Position numbers and translations under genes: made by a program
Origin: an uncultured bacterium
GTDB lineage: Bacteria; Patescibacteriota; Minisyncoccia; Phycocordibacterales; CAIZLB01
Length of the DNA: 33,309 nucleotides
Direction of reading: 5' to 3'
Assembly (NCBI GenBank): GCA_903864515.1
Contig: CAIPFZ010000006.1
Coordinates: 1-33,309 of the forward strand
Part shown: in pieces, positions 23,101-31,231 of the stretch
Layout: each line of letters begins with the position of its first letter
Position numbering within the stretch: the stretch's first letter is position 1
Notes under the pieces: generated by a model
The model's database searches: none
Seen by the model: only the letters and a program-made list of their open reading frames with translations
Told to the model about the DNA's origin: nothing

Positions 23101-23996
23101 GTGTATTTAAGAATAGTAAGAATGAAAATGTATATTCCATATCAGTCGAAGAGAGCTTTAGTTATGACGCAAGTTTTGCCACATCTGGAAATTCATCTAT
23201 ATTGTCATATTTATGGGACTTTAAAAATGGTGATCCATCAGCCTCTTCTGTTAAAAGTGGTAATTTGAAATATGGTACACCAGGAGAAAAGCAAATTGAC
23301 TTGAAGGTTCTTTTGAATGGCACTGTTTTGGAGCAAACTCAGTGTCCTGCGATAAATGTTACTTGCCCATCTGGTGATTGTGGTGGATTTTCCGCTGGTT
23401 GTGGTGTGTCTGAAGTTGAGGACGGTCAAGGTTTGGGTGCGTCTTCTCCTAATTTATGTCTTGCAGGTCAGATTTCATCTGACTTTAGCGAAAAAACCAA
23501 TATTAGAGATGTTTGGGCTTGGAATTGTAAAAGTTCTACTGGTTCAGCATCATGTACAGCTTCTTGTAAGAGTGGGTTGACTTATTGTGAGTCAACAAAA
23601 ACATGTTCTTCTTCTTGCGATGGAGATATATGTCCTGGTGTCAAAGGAATTCAAGGAGAAGATAATCCCATATCCACTGTACTTAATTGTCAGAGGCCTA
23701 AACTTAAGATGAAAGTTACCTTTGATAAGCCTTATGCGGATGAAAATACATCAAAGTGTTCAATGAGTTGGAATCCAATAACCGATCCTGAGAAATCTAG
23801 AAATTATACAAAATGTAAATTGGATGGTGTTGATACTGATAATAGTGTTTTAGGAAAAAAAGTGATTGTTGGTAAGCATAATCTATCTTGTATAACTAAG
23901 GTTGAAGATCCTGAAAATTCATCTGTTTCTCTATCTTCTGATCCATTTAATGTAAGCTTTACTTGCTCAAGAGTCCCTAAGTCAACTGAGAATTAA
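20163..23996 (+). CDS. Large exported protein with two signal-peptide-like segments
   Basis: This 1277-residue ORF is the largest here. Residues 1-33 form a signal peptide ending KAEA. Residues 34-390 are beta-rich repeats resembling CARDB/Ig-like domains. Residues 396-416 are a membrane helix (LYTILGILLLIVIIIAIYLI), followed by a basic loop RKGGSKVRRK and a second hydrophobic segment 427-443 ending NSASA-FSS, a good signal-peptidase site. The remaining 830 residues are a Ser/Thr/Cys-rich extracellular region. It has a PKD-like module (SFSYDASFATSGNSSILSYL, then WDFKNGD) and several Cys-rich stretches such as CNNDHTEGERVCDDGTPGVW. The C-terminus has no anchor or sorting motif. It precedes the pilus locus and may be an adhesin or surface component. 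Confidence 0.8.
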   Translation: MKKNFLINTLFLSFVLFNFCLINTIQLNKAEALTLIQEDVSMQLYVHQIKFDNSTYNVGSDVSGVFTLSNTSSVSLQDFYYTVSIEGSDDGVLIDESVKSPISYIKEDSKREIGFRYGLPKSVSGDNKLIINVYLLDGTLVASGYQTIYIQGEPQFKNIKPLDVVILKNDIAYEKDYGLILESGDVLSTTFNLRSNTSISASVGVFQKDSPDVVDSREVVLKDGDKNGKYTLNIPTEKLSPGKYEARIEFKASSSDVSISPIKKDFIMNGLISNVKMITSDKFSVAKNEKFNLNVSYEGYGETEDSSINEKMYGSTIDIVIRNENDIEIFSISSPIDLSKYDGQVSVPVKAGDSAEYLNISAEIKDGLGAVIDSYSSTLPSQMEVSEMYPEKENNLLYTILGILLLIVIIIAIYLIRKGGSKVRRKMSIAVIAFVVMFLSTFNSASAFSSVDVLSGGGYNLSSFSGLSIVSSPLPGSVSNYSAGDTFSVGFNFKNPGRQPMNMYYLLPPDQNSWSDWSLPDISVEKMIPSRTLSVISDKKYRVPNTSGVYNFTFYVASKINSYDCMDIRGNNRSACESAKKTIIGSYVIKKIVQPITVEASYAVNYNGSSQPITTTQAVSCNNDHTEGERVCDDGTPGVWNCESTLGACTLGSVPVAGGVIVSGGKTVSGTKIGVKSSIPSVVKGNKFYIVTDLLNSDWVDKEYAYTEFVYGTAKTNTYQPYSRKSNVHTISYDGVDTVVATSQYVGKESKFTNARVTIKEVGSLVAPTVCRNIPESEVKRMFNTPNNLSSVPICSSPRYTLFSNGLNSYSLSARTSGGNNSRGSTASLSLNVCSYLTSNNGDSFYVLIDSNGTSWVSTRYDMFLFTKGIPKSLTFSSPSKKYNVISGSYDGGCTVKFSSGHAGKKSDYTVAQMKIIELGPWNSNMCYYSGLSYPSNFNRGAKLPALSQCQDSNVMTCATGNAEWRLNQGGGVCSSFLSCVFKNSKNENVYSISVEESFSYDASFATSGNSSILSYLWDFKNGDPSASSVKSGNLKYGTPGEKQIDLKVLLNGTVLEQTQCPAINVTCPSGDCGGFSAGCGVSEVEDGQGLGASSPNLCLAGQISSDFSEKTNIRDVWAWNCKSSTGSASCTASCKSGLTYCESTKTCSSSCDGDICPGVKGIQGEDNPISTVLNCQRPKLKMKVTFDKPYADENTSKCSMSWNPITDPEKSRNYTKCKLDGVDTDNSVLGKKVIVGKHNLSCITKVEDPENSSVSLSSDPFNVSFTCSRVPKSTEN

Positions 23997-24034
23997 GGTT
24001 TGAAATTTACCGTGTAATTCACATAGATTGCCAA

Positions 24035-24733
24035 TTATGCCTCATAGGCTATAGTCAAACAATCTATACTAAAACACTGAGGGTCTAATAAGGGTATATC
24101 TTCTAGATATGCCCTTATTGTGTTTTCACATTCTATGAGTGTCGAGCCTGTCGTCTTTACATCGTCAATTATTAACAGTCTATAACTTAGTTTGTTGTTT
24201 GTGCTTGTGCTCGTGTTTGTTATCTCTATCTCATCATTAAATGTATTTTGATTAACCCTTCTGATTATTTGTTTTAGATAGTATTTAAAATAATTACTAA
24301 GTTTATATGCGTTCTTGGTTTGCTTCTGCCGTTCTTCTTTATTTAGATTTTTTTGGGAATCCTTATGTAAGCTGGGGATGATCGCATGTGGGATGTAATT
24401 TATTTTGTTGGTAGTTTTGAGTTTATTACCCTCAAAGTCTACTAACTTATTGAATTTGGTTACCTGTTTTGTGAAATACCTAATAAATACATGCATGTGA
24501 TCATAACTTTTTTTGTTCTGCCAAAAGGAAGATGAGGGAGCACATAAAAGTATTGTATTTATTTGGTGATCCTTATTTGCTGTGCCTAAATCTATTTGCT
24601 TATGTAAAATCCTCATCAAATCTAGGCTTTCTGGGGATTTATAGAAATCTTTTTTAGTCTTTAATGACCAGATAATCTTTTTGATATCTGTATTTCCATA
24701 ACAAAACAATGATTTTATAGAATTATTCTTCAT
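24035..24733 (-). CDS. comF: ComF-family phosphoribosyltransferase-like protein
   Basis: The 232-residue protein has the PRPP-binding motif LLIIDDVKTTGSTLIEC (core 189-198) of type I phosphoribosyltransferases. The N-terminal LFCYGNTDIKKIIWSLKTKKDF and the central EERQKQTKNAYKL are typical of ComFC/GntX proteins. The N-terminal zinc finger of many ComF proteins is missing. ComF is needed for natural transformation in several bacteria. It lies back-to-back with the pilus cluster, sharing a 71-bp promoter region with pilM, which supports a link to DNA uptake. A long variable, Asn/Lys-rich middle makes it divergent. Confidence 0.82.
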   Translation of the reverse strand: MKNNSIKSLFCYGNTDIKKIIWSLKTKKDFYKSPESLDLMRILHKQIDLGTANKDHQINTILLCAPSSSFWQNKKSYDHMHVFIRYFTKQVTKFNKLVDFEGNKLKTTNKINYIPHAIIPSLHKDSQKNLNKEERQKQTKNAYKLSNYFKYYLKQIIRRVNQNTFNDEIEITNTSTSTNNKLSYRLLIIDDVKTTGSTLIECENTIRAYLEDIPLLDPQCFSIDCLTIAYEA

Positions 24734-24770
24734 ATTTTAATTTTTATAGTGTATACTGTTGATAATAATG

Positions 24771-24798
24771 TTGCGTTTGTGTAACATCTTTATATAAC
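24771..24798 (+). promoter_or_regulatory. Promoter of pilM
   Basis: TTGCGT, 16 nt, TATAAC (24793-24798), then 6 nt to the pilM ATG: an apparently leaderless start. The divergent comF promoter (TATAAA-like box on the other strand) lies in the same 71-bp gap. Confidence 0.5.
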
Positions 24799-24804
24799 AC
24801 ACCT

Positions 24805-25926
24805 ATGTCAAATTTTCTCCAAAGAATTTTTAAAGAAAACAATCAGAGCGTAATTGGTGTTGATATTGGGTCTTCTTCTATCAAAGTTGTACAAATAAAA
24901 AAGCATCGTGGCAAGGCCGTTCTTGAAACTTATGGTGAGATTGCTCTTGGTCCGTACGGAGGAGTTGATGTCGGGCAAGTTGTTAATTTGCCTGCAGAGA
25001 AAATTGCAGAGGCTATAAGGGATATCATAAAGGAATCTAATGTCACCAGCTTGGCCTCTGGAGTTTCAATTCCATTTAAATCCAGTCTGGTTTCTTTGGT
25101 GGAATTACCAAAGGCAAGTGATGCTGAATTGAGAGAGATGATTCCAATTGAGGCTCGTAAATATATTCCTGTTCCAATAAGTGAGGTTACTATGGACTGG
25201 TGGGTGATTCCAGACGATCATGGTGATTTAGATTTTCTTGATACAGAGGATGAAGATGGACAAAAAATGTCACCACCTCATAAGGTGCAAGTTCTTGTTG
25301 TATCAATTCACAATGAAGTTCTAAATACATATAGCTCCATTGTTAAGGAATCAGGTCTGGATACTGGCTTTTTTGAAATTGAAATGTTTAGCAGTACAAG
25401 AGCTTTAATATCTGGTGAAATTGATCCAGTCATGATATTTGATATGGGGGCTGCAACTACAAAGATCTATATGTTGGAGAGGGGTGTTATTAAGTCATCC
25501 CATATTATTAATCGTGGCTCCCAAGAGGTTACAAGTAGTATATCTAAGGGTATGAATGTTAGTTTTGATAGAGCAGAACATTTGAAGAGGTCTCTTGGAA
25601 CATTAGGAGAGGTGGATGAGCGTAAGATATATGAAATAATATCAATTACTATGGACTATATCTTTTCAGAGGCAAATAGTGTTTTGTTGAACTATCAAAA
25701 AAGATTTAATAAAACTATTTCAAAAGTAATTTTAACTGGTGGTGGCGTTGCTATGAAAGGCGTTTTGGAGTTGGCGAGAGCTAATTTCCAAACAAATGTT
25801 GAAATGGGGGATCCGTTTAGTAAGATTGAGACTCCCGCTTTCTTGGAGGGAGTACTTCAAACAGCTGGTTTGGAGTTTGCGGTTGCTGTTGGTATTGCAC
25901 TTAGAAAGCTTCAGGAGATTTCATAA
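24805..25926 (+). CDS. pilM: Type IV pilus assembly protein PilM
   Basis: PilM is an actin-like cytoplasmic ATP-binding protein that binds the N-terminal tail of PilN and links the pilus alignment complex to the motor. The 373-residue protein shows the FtsA/PilM nucleotide-binding pattern: VIGVDIGSSSIKVVQIKK (phosphate 1), SGVSIPFKSSLVSLVELP, EMIPIEARKYIPVPISEVTMDW, MIFDMGAATTKIYML (phosphate 2) and ILTGGGVAMKGVLE (adenosine). Length and order are standard. It is first in the cluster; a 96-bp gap with its own TATACT box separates it from pilN. Confidence 0.94.
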   Translation: MSNFLQRIFKENNQSVIGVDIGSSSIKVVQIKKHRGKAVLETYGEIALGPYGGVDVGQVVNLPAEKIAEAIRDIIKESNVTSLASGVSIPFKSSLVSLVELPKASDAELREMIPIEARKYIPVPISEVTMDWWVIPDDHGDLDFLDTEDEDGQKMSPPHKVQVLVVSIHNEVLNTYSSIVKESGLDTGFFEIEMFSSTRALISGEIDPVMIFDMGAATTKIYMLERGVIKSSHIINRGSQEVTSSISKGMNVSFDRAEHLKRSLGTLGEVDERKIYEIISITMDYIFSEANSVLLNYQKRFNKTISKVILTGGGVAMKGVLELARANFQTNVEMGDPFSKIETPAFLEGVLQTAGLEFAVAVGIALRKLQEIS

Positions 25927-26001
25927 TTTAAATAATTTATAAATAAAATTTAATTGTGGAAAACTTTCTAAAATAAGGTGCAATTTAATTTCAATTAATG
26001 A

Positions 26002-26007
26002 TATACT
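26002..26007 (+). promoter_or_regulatory. Possible -10 box of pilN
   Basis: TATACT, 15 nt before the pilN ATG, suggests a second transcription start for pilN-pilO and the genes after them. No clear -35 is seen. Confidence 0.4.
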
Positions 26008-26022
26008 ATATATAAATAATCT

Positions 26023-26694
26023 ATGGATACAAAATTCCAATCATCTTTTATACCTAAGCAACCTGTTAATGAGCCAGTTAGATATCGTTCTGGTTCAAAT
26101 ATATTCTTTCTGATTTCTTTCCTTATATTTATTGTTGGTTGTGTTGGGGTAGGGGGTGTGTATCTTTGGGATAAGCAAATGGATAAGAAAATCACTGATA
26201 TAAACTCTAGTTTGATAAAATTTAGAAATTCATTCGATCAAAACACTATTAGAGAGTTTACATATTTGAATAATAGAATTAATTCAGCGGATGTTTTGTT
26301 GAAACAGCACGTTGCGCCGTCTGTGTTATTTAAGATAATAGGTGACGTGACTCTTAAAAATGTTAGATTCTCAAATTTCAAGTACAGTAATGCTGGATCA
26401 GACAAGGTTTCAATTTCAATGTCAGGTGAAGCTAAAAGTTATGAGGCTGTAGCGCTTCAATCTAGTGCGTTTACTAATCCAAAGCTTAGAAATGTATTCA
26501 GGAATATATTATTCAGTGATCCTGATTTAAATTCAGATGGAACAGCTGTGTTTTCATTTTCAACTGGTATAGACCCATCACTCTTGAATTATTATAAACT
26601 TAAGTCGGATCCAAATAATAGGACGGTGAAGGCGACAACCACTGGATCTACGGTCGATACTGCAAATAGAACAGCGCCAGGTAATAATCCTTAA
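26023..26694 (+). CDS. pilN: PilN-like type IV pilus inner-membrane protein
   Basis: The 223-residue bitopic protein has a short cytoplasmic N-terminus (FQSSFIPKQP), one membrane helix at 27-49 and a helical linker (LWDKQMDKKITDINSSLIKFRN). An extracytoplasmic ferredoxin-like domain (LKNVRFSNFKYSNAGSDKVS, ISMSGEAKSYEAVALQSSAF) follows. This is the usual PilN plan. Sequence conservation in the family is weak, so the call leans on topology and position between pilM and the pilO-like gene. The C-terminus is Thr/Asn-rich and disordered. Confidence 0.75.
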   Translation: MDTKFQSSFIPKQPVNEPVRYRSGSNIFFLISFLIFIVGCVGVGGVYLWDKQMDKKITDINSSLIKFRNSFDQNTIREFTYLNNRINSADVLLKQHVAPSVLFKIIGDVTLKNVRFSNFKYSNAGSDKVSISMSGEAKSYEAVALQSSAFTNPKLRNVFRNILFSDPDLNSDGTAVFSFSTGIDPSLLNYYKLKSDPNNRTVKATTTGSTVDTANRTAPGNNP

Positions 26695-26702
26695 ATAATA
26701 AT

Positions 26703-27257
26703 ATGAAAATTCTTGCTCAAATATTTTTTATAGCCGTAACGATCGCAGCTTTTGTATTCTATATTAATCCAACTTATGCTTTAATTCAGGAAAAACAAGT
26801 TGAGTTTCAGAGATTGGAGGATGCAAATACTAAAGCTCAAGAGCTTCGTGCTAAAAGAGAAAAACTAACTTCTGATAGAAAGAAGATAGATGATACTCAA
26901 TTGAAAAATCTATCAAAGTTTTTACCTGATGGGGTAGAGAACGTTAGATTGATTATTGATATTCAACATATTGCGAACAAAGTACTTTCTCAAGACATCA
27001 GAGGTGCTAAAGTTATTGGCTCTGCAGGTAAAACTGGTGTAGCAGGGAATGGTGCTACCGTCAGCTCTGATGGTAAGAAATATGGAACAATAGGTCTTAC
27101 CTTTGGTGTTACGACTACTTATGATGAATTTATTGTATTTCTACAAAGCTTAGAGGATAACTTGAGATTGGTGGACGTTACTGACATATCATTCAGTGCG
27201 TCTGACGATGATAAGTATGATTTTAATATTGTATTGCAGACTTATTGGCTAAAATAA
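26703..27257 (+). CDS. pilO: PilO-like type IV pilus inner-membrane protein
   Basis: The 184-residue protein has a membrane helix at residues 3-22 and a long coiled coil (LIQEKQVEFQRLEDANTKAQ, ELRAKREKLTSDRKKIDD). An LSKFLPDGVENVRLIIDIQHIA segment is typical of PilO, followed by a ferredoxin-like domain (GLTFGVTTTYDEFIVFLQSLEDNLRLVDV). PilO dimerises with PilN to align the pilus motor. It starts 8 nt after pilN and ends 4 nt before the next gene. Confidence 0.82.
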   Translation: MKILAQIFFIAVTIAAFVFYINPTYALIQEKQVEFQRLEDANTKAQELRAKREKLTSDRKKIDDTQLKNLSKFLPDGVENVRLIIDIQHIANKVLSQDIRGAKVIGSAGKTGVAGNGATVSSDGKKYGTIGLTFGVTTTYDEFIVFLQSLEDNLRLVDVTDISFSASDDDKYDFNIVLQTYWLK

Positions 27258-27261
27258 AAAT

Positions 27262-27846
27262 ATGTTTGAAACACTTAAAAAATTTAAATACCTGATAATA
27301 GTTGTGGTAGTGCTTGTGGCAGCTTTTGTTGGCTATACAATATTCACGGCAGATTCGCCTGATATGGATTCAGCTACCCTTCAAAGAACAACTGTTGATG
27401 GGGCAGGTAATATTGTGGCCGTGCCTAGCTCGGGTTCAAATATTCCAGATAATGATTTGGCCAAGACATTCGTTGATCAATTGCTTGTAATAAGAAATAT
27501 TGAACTCAAGACAAAGTTTTTTGAAGACCCTGTATTTTTAGGTTTAGTTGATAATCACAAGGGAATTAATCCACAATTAATTGGTAGACCAAATCCTTTT
27601 GCCCCGATAGGACAGGATGTTGGCCCTTCTTCTAATAATTATCAAGATATAAATGGTACTGTAATTCCATCAACAACTGGTGTTCCTTTAAATGAAAGTT
27701 CTGATCCTGTATCATCTATAAATTCATCAAATATAGATAATGAGGGTAATAATGAGAATGCTACAACAAAAGCTACTTCAACAAGAGGTACAACTGCAAC
27801 CACTACCGCAGGCACCAGGACTTCAACTTCCACCAGAGCTAGATAA
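27262..27846 (+). CDS. Membrane-anchored protein at the PilP position
   Basis: The 194-residue protein has an N-terminal anchor (residues 10-28). The middle domain reads IRNIELKTKFFEDPVFLGLVDN and includes GRPNPFAPIG, similar to the GRxNPFxP motif of PilP and related pilus proteins. A low-complexity tail follows that is rich in Ser, Asn and Thr (TSTRGTTATTTAGTRTSTST). There is no lipobox, so unlike classical PilP it is not a lipoprotein, in keeping with the absence of a secretin. It sits between pilO and pilB with 4- and 14-nt gaps, clearly in the same operon. Confidence 0.65.
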   Translation: MFETLKKFKYLIIVVVVLVAAFVGYTIFTADSPDMDSATLQRTTVDGAGNIVAVPSSGSNIPDNDLAKTFVDQLLVIRNIELKTKFFEDPVFLGLVDNHKGINPQLIGRPNPFAPIGQDVGPSSNNYQDINGTVIPSTTGVPLNESSDPVSSINSSNIDNEGNNENATTKATSTRGTTATTTAGTRTSTSTRAR

Positions 27847-27860
27847 TTAAAATTAAAAAA

Positions 27861-29588
27861 ATGAGTTTTTTAGATATATTAGTAAAACAAAATGTAATAT
27901 CCAAAGATGATGTCCCTTACATAATAGATGAGGCTAAGACTTCTAATCAATCAATAGAGGAGGTTTTACGCTCTAAGCAAATTAGCTCAACTGCTATACT
28001 TAAGGCTAAAAGTGATTTCTTAAGAATACCAACAAGGGAGATTGATGAGCAAAAGATTAGCTTTGAGGTTTTAAAATATATTCCGGAAGAATCAGCAACT
28101 CACTATAAAATTATTCCACTAGGAATACAGGATGGAGCGCTTGAAGTTGGAATTGTTGACCCTGAGAATATTGAAGCAAGAGATGCTTTGAATTTTATTT
28201 CGAATAAAACAAACATGCCATTTAAAATATTCCTCATTTCTGAGGATAATTTTACTCAGGCATTAAATGCATATAATGGACTCTCTGGTGAAGTTAATAA
28301 GGCACTTGATGATCTTGAAACTGAGTTTTCTGCGGAGGAGGTTGAGATGATGAAGGATAGGGAGGACTTAGGAAAGGCTCCAACCGTTGGTGGTGCTCCA
28401 AATATCATTGAAGATGCACCTGTTACAAAGATTGTTGCAACAATTTTAAGATATGCCATTGAAGGGGGAGTATCTGACGTTCACATTGAGCCAATGAGAG
28501 AAAGGGTTAGAGTTAGATTCCGTGTTGATGGAGTCCTTTATACAAGTATTGTTTTGCCTGGAAAGGTCCATGATGCTCTTATTGCTCGTATTAAGATTCT
28601 CTCAAATATTAAGCTCGATGAAAAACGTAAGCCGCAAGATAATAGATTTTCTGCAAGAATTGATGGTAGAAAAATTGACTTTCGTGTCTCTACATTCCCA
28701 ACATATTATGGTGAAAAGATCGTTATGCGTATCCTTGATCAACAGAAGGGGGTACAAAAGATCAGTGAATTAGGTTTTCCTGAGAGAAATCTGAGATTAA
28801 TCAAGGAAGCTTTGAATAAGCCATATGGTTTGATATTGATTTCTGGTCCTACTGGATCTGGAAAGACTACAACTCTCTATTCAATGATTAAGGAGTTGAA
28901 TTTGGAAGAAGATAATGTCTTGTCATTGGAAGATCCGGTTGAATATAACATTGAGGGTATGAGTCAATCACAGGTTAGACCAGAAATTGGTTATACTTTT
29001 GCTAATGGACTCCGTACTACTCTTCGTCAAGACCCTGATATTATAATGGTTGGTGAGATTCGTGATAAGGAAACAGCGGAATTGGCTATTCAGGCCGCCC
29101 TTACCGGTCACTTGGTGCTTTCAACTATTCACACCAACTCTGCTGTTGGTATTATTCCACGTCTAGTGGACATGGGAATTGACCCATATCTTATTGCTCC
29201 AACTTTAATTCTTGGAATGGCTCAAAGACTTGTTGGAAAAGCTCAAACTTCTGCTGTTGTTAGTATTCCAGTTGATGGAAGTACAAAGATAATGATGGAG
29301 AAATATTTAGAGGAAATTTCTCCTGAATATAGAAACGTTATTCCTGAAATGAAGGAGGTTTATAAGATAAACCCAACCCCAGATTGTCCAAGAGGTACAA
29401 AGGGAAGAATTGCTGTTACTGAAATGTTCGAGGTTAACAAAGCTATGGAGGAAATAATTCTGAAGGAGCCAACTGAACTTGCTATTACAAAATATGCTAG
29501 AACTCAAGGTATGATAACAATGAAAGAAGATGCTGTTATTAAGGCATTAAATAAGGTTATTCCAATTGAAGAGATTGGTAATGTTTAA
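27861..29588 (+). CDS. pilB: Type IV pilus extension ATPase PilB
   Basis: This hexameric motor drives pilus assembly. The 575-residue protein has an N-terminal MshEN/GSPII_E_N domain (SFLDILVKQNVISKDDVPYI), then the GspE core. Walker A is GPTGSGKTTT (from residue 329), the Asp box LSLEDPVEYNIEGMSQSQV, Walker B PDIIMVGEIRD and the His box GHLVLSTIHTN. The usual zinc site made of four cysteines (CxxC...CxxC) is reduced to a single Cys in PTPDCPRGTKGR. All catalytic residues are intact. It is followed by the CheY-like and pilT genes. Confidence 0.95.
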   Translation: MSFLDILVKQNVISKDDVPYIIDEAKTSNQSIEEVLRSKQISSTAILKAKSDFLRIPTREIDEQKISFEVLKYIPEESATHYKIIPLGIQDGALEVGIVDPENIEARDALNFISNKTNMPFKIFLISEDNFTQALNAYNGLSGEVNKALDDLETEFSAEEVEMMKDREDLGKAPTVGGAPNIIEDAPVTKIVATILRYAIEGGVSDVHIEPMRERVRVRFRVDGVLYTSIVLPGKVHDALIARIKILSNIKLDEKRKPQDNRFSARIDGRKIDFRVSTFPTYYGEKIVMRILDQQKGVQKISELGFPERNLRLIKEALNKPYGLILISGPTGSGKTTTLYSMIKELNLEEDNVLSLEDPVEYNIEGMSQSQVRPEIGYTFANGLRTTLRQDPDIIMVGEIRDKETAELAIQAALTGHLVLSTIHTNSAVGIIPRLVDMGIDPYLIAPTLILGMAQRLVGKAQTSAVVSIPVDGSTKIMMEKYLEEISPEYRNVIPEMKEVYKINPTPDCPRGTKGRIAVTEMFEVNKAMEEIILKEPTELAITKYARTQGMITMKEDAVIKALNKVIPIEEIGNV

Positions 29589-29659
29589 GTTATTCATGGC
29601 GGTGTTTTTTTTATTTCGTCTTTTATGTTTAATTATTCCTTGATTAATTATTTTTATGA

Positions 29660-29665
29660 TATAAT
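29660..29665 (+). promoter_or_regulatory. -10 box of the CheY-like gene
   Basis: TATAAT, 9 nt before the ATG at 29675, in the 86-bp gap after pilB; a near-leaderless start. The -35 spacing is poor. Confidence 0.5.
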
Positions 29666-29674
29666 AAAAATATT

Positions 29675-30088
29675 ATGAACGGAGATAAACCATACAAAGT
29701 ACTTATAGTGGATGATGACAAATTTTTGCTGAATATGTATTCAGTAAAATTTGCCAACAATAAATTTGACGTCACTTTAGCTGCTGATGGAAAAGCAGCC
29801 ATTGATAAATTGAAGGAGGGGTATGAACCTGATGTTATACTTATGGACGTTGTAATGCCTGTTATGGATGGAATAGAGGCGCTCTCTGTAATTAGATCAA
29901 GTGGCCTTGCAAAACACTCCGCTATTATGATGTTAAGCAATCAAGGTCAGCCCTCTGATATTGAAAAGGCTAAAGAATATAATGTTGATGGGTATATTGT
30001 TAAGGCAACATCCATTCCTTCAGAGATTGTCACGGAGGTTTTTGCTCTTTTGGAGAGGACAAAAGAAAGAAGACAAAATGCTGTTTAA
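29675..30088 (+). CDS. CheY-like single-domain response regulator
   Basis: The 137-residue protein consists of one receiver domain: acidic pocket VDDDK (Asp13-15), phosphoacceptor Asp58 in VILMDVVMPVMDG, a Ser in MMLSNQG at the switch position and Lys in DGYIVKAT. There is no output domain, so it would act by protein contact, as PilG/PilH do for twitching motility. It lies between pilB and pilT, where it could tune extension versus retraction. No histidine kinase is in the window. Confidence 0.93.
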   Translation: MNGDKPYKVLIVDDDKFLLNMYSVKFANNKFDVTLAADGKAAIDKLKEGYEPDVILMDVVMPVMDGIEALSVIRSSGLAKHSAIMMLSNQGQPSDIEKAKEYNVDGYIVKATSIPSEIVTEVFALLERTKERRQNAV

Positions 30089-30105
30089 TATTTAATTAAT
30101 CAAAA

Positions 30106-31167
30106 ATGAATTACGAACAAGAATTAACGGATCTATTATCAACAGTTGTACGAGAAGGTGGTTCTGACTTGCATCTCTCAGAGGGGAGATATCCAACAAT
30201 AAGAGTTAATGGTTTATTAATCCCATTAGTTAGGAAGGCCGTCTTGAGTCATGTGGATATTGATTCACTTCTTAATTTAATGATTGATGATGCTTCTCGT
30301 AAGCGTTTTGCTGATACAAAGGAGTTGGATTTTTCATATCAATTTAATCCCGAGGCAAGATTTAGAGGTAATGCCTATATTCAAAGAGGCTGTCATAGTA
30401 TTGCTCTTAGACTTATTCAGAATAAAATCAAATCACTTAAAGAACTTGGTTTGCCAGAGATTCTTGAAAGTTTTACAAGAATGAAACAAGGATTCTTCTT
30501 GGTTGTTGGTCCGGTTGGACAAGGTAAATCAACCACGCTTGCATCAATGGTTGAATTGATAAATCAAGAAAGAGCGGAACATATTATTACTATTGAGGAC
30601 CCTATAGAATATTTATATACACAAAAGAAATCAATTATTGATCAAAGAGAGATTCACGTAGATACGGATACTTTTGAAGCTGCTCTAACTTCTGTTTTGA
30701 GACAAGATGTGAATGTAATACTACTTGGAGAGATGAGAAGTCCAGAGACAATTTCAGCTGCTGTAACTGCAGCAGAGACCGGTCACTTGGTTCTTTCTAC
30801 TCTTCACACAAATAACGCTGCTCAAACAGTAGATAGAATCATAGACTCATTCCCTCCAAATCAACAAGATCAAATAAGGAATCAATTGGCATCATCTCTC
30901 ACTGGTATATTCTCTCAAAGATTGATACCTAGAATTTCTGGCGGAATGGTGCCTACATATGAATTGATGATTTCAAATAATGCTACCTCAAACCTAATTA
31001 GAGAGAAGAGATCTCATGAGATAAATACAGTTATTGAGACGGGGATGGGGGATGGTATGATTGATATGAACAGATCTCTTGCAGAACTTGTTAGAAGAGG
31101 GGAGATAACAATAGAAAGTGCTTATCAACACTCTCTAAATCCAAAAAACCTAGAGAGAATGATATAA
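30106..31167 (+). CDS. pilT: Type IV pilus retraction ATPase PilT
   Basis: The 353-residue protein has the PilT N-terminal domain (LSTVVREGGSDLHLSEG), then the core. Walker A is GPVGQGKS (135-142), the Asp box TIEDPIEYLYTQKKSIIDQREI, Walker B VNVILLGEMRSPETI and the His box GHLVLSTLHTNNAAQTVDRIID. The C-terminal ISNNATSNLIREKRSHEI matches the AIRNLIRE motif needed for retraction in PilT, though in altered form (ATSNLIRE). Length is normal. It starts 17 nt after the CheY-like gene. Confidence 0.94.
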   Translation: MNYEQELTDLLSTVVREGGSDLHLSEGRYPTIRVNGLLIPLVRKAVLSHVDIDSLLNLMIDDASRKRFADTKELDFSYQFNPEARFRGNAYIQRGCHSIALRLIQNKIKSLKELGLPEILESFTRMKQGFFLVVGPVGQGKSTTLASMVELINQERAEHIITIEDPIEYLYTQKKSIIDQREIHVDTDTFEAALTSVLRQDVNVILLGEMRSPETISAAVTAAETGHLVLSTLHTNNAAQTVDRIIDSFPPNQQDQIRNQLASSLTGIFSQRLIPRISGGMVPTYELMISNNATSNLIREKRSHEINTVIETGMGDGMIDMNRSLAELVRRGEITIESAYQHSLNPKNLERMI

Positions 31168-31231
31168 TACATATAGTTGATTTCCATACGGCTTGAGCAT
31201 TTGGAAATAGCTAATATAAAAAAGAAAAACA

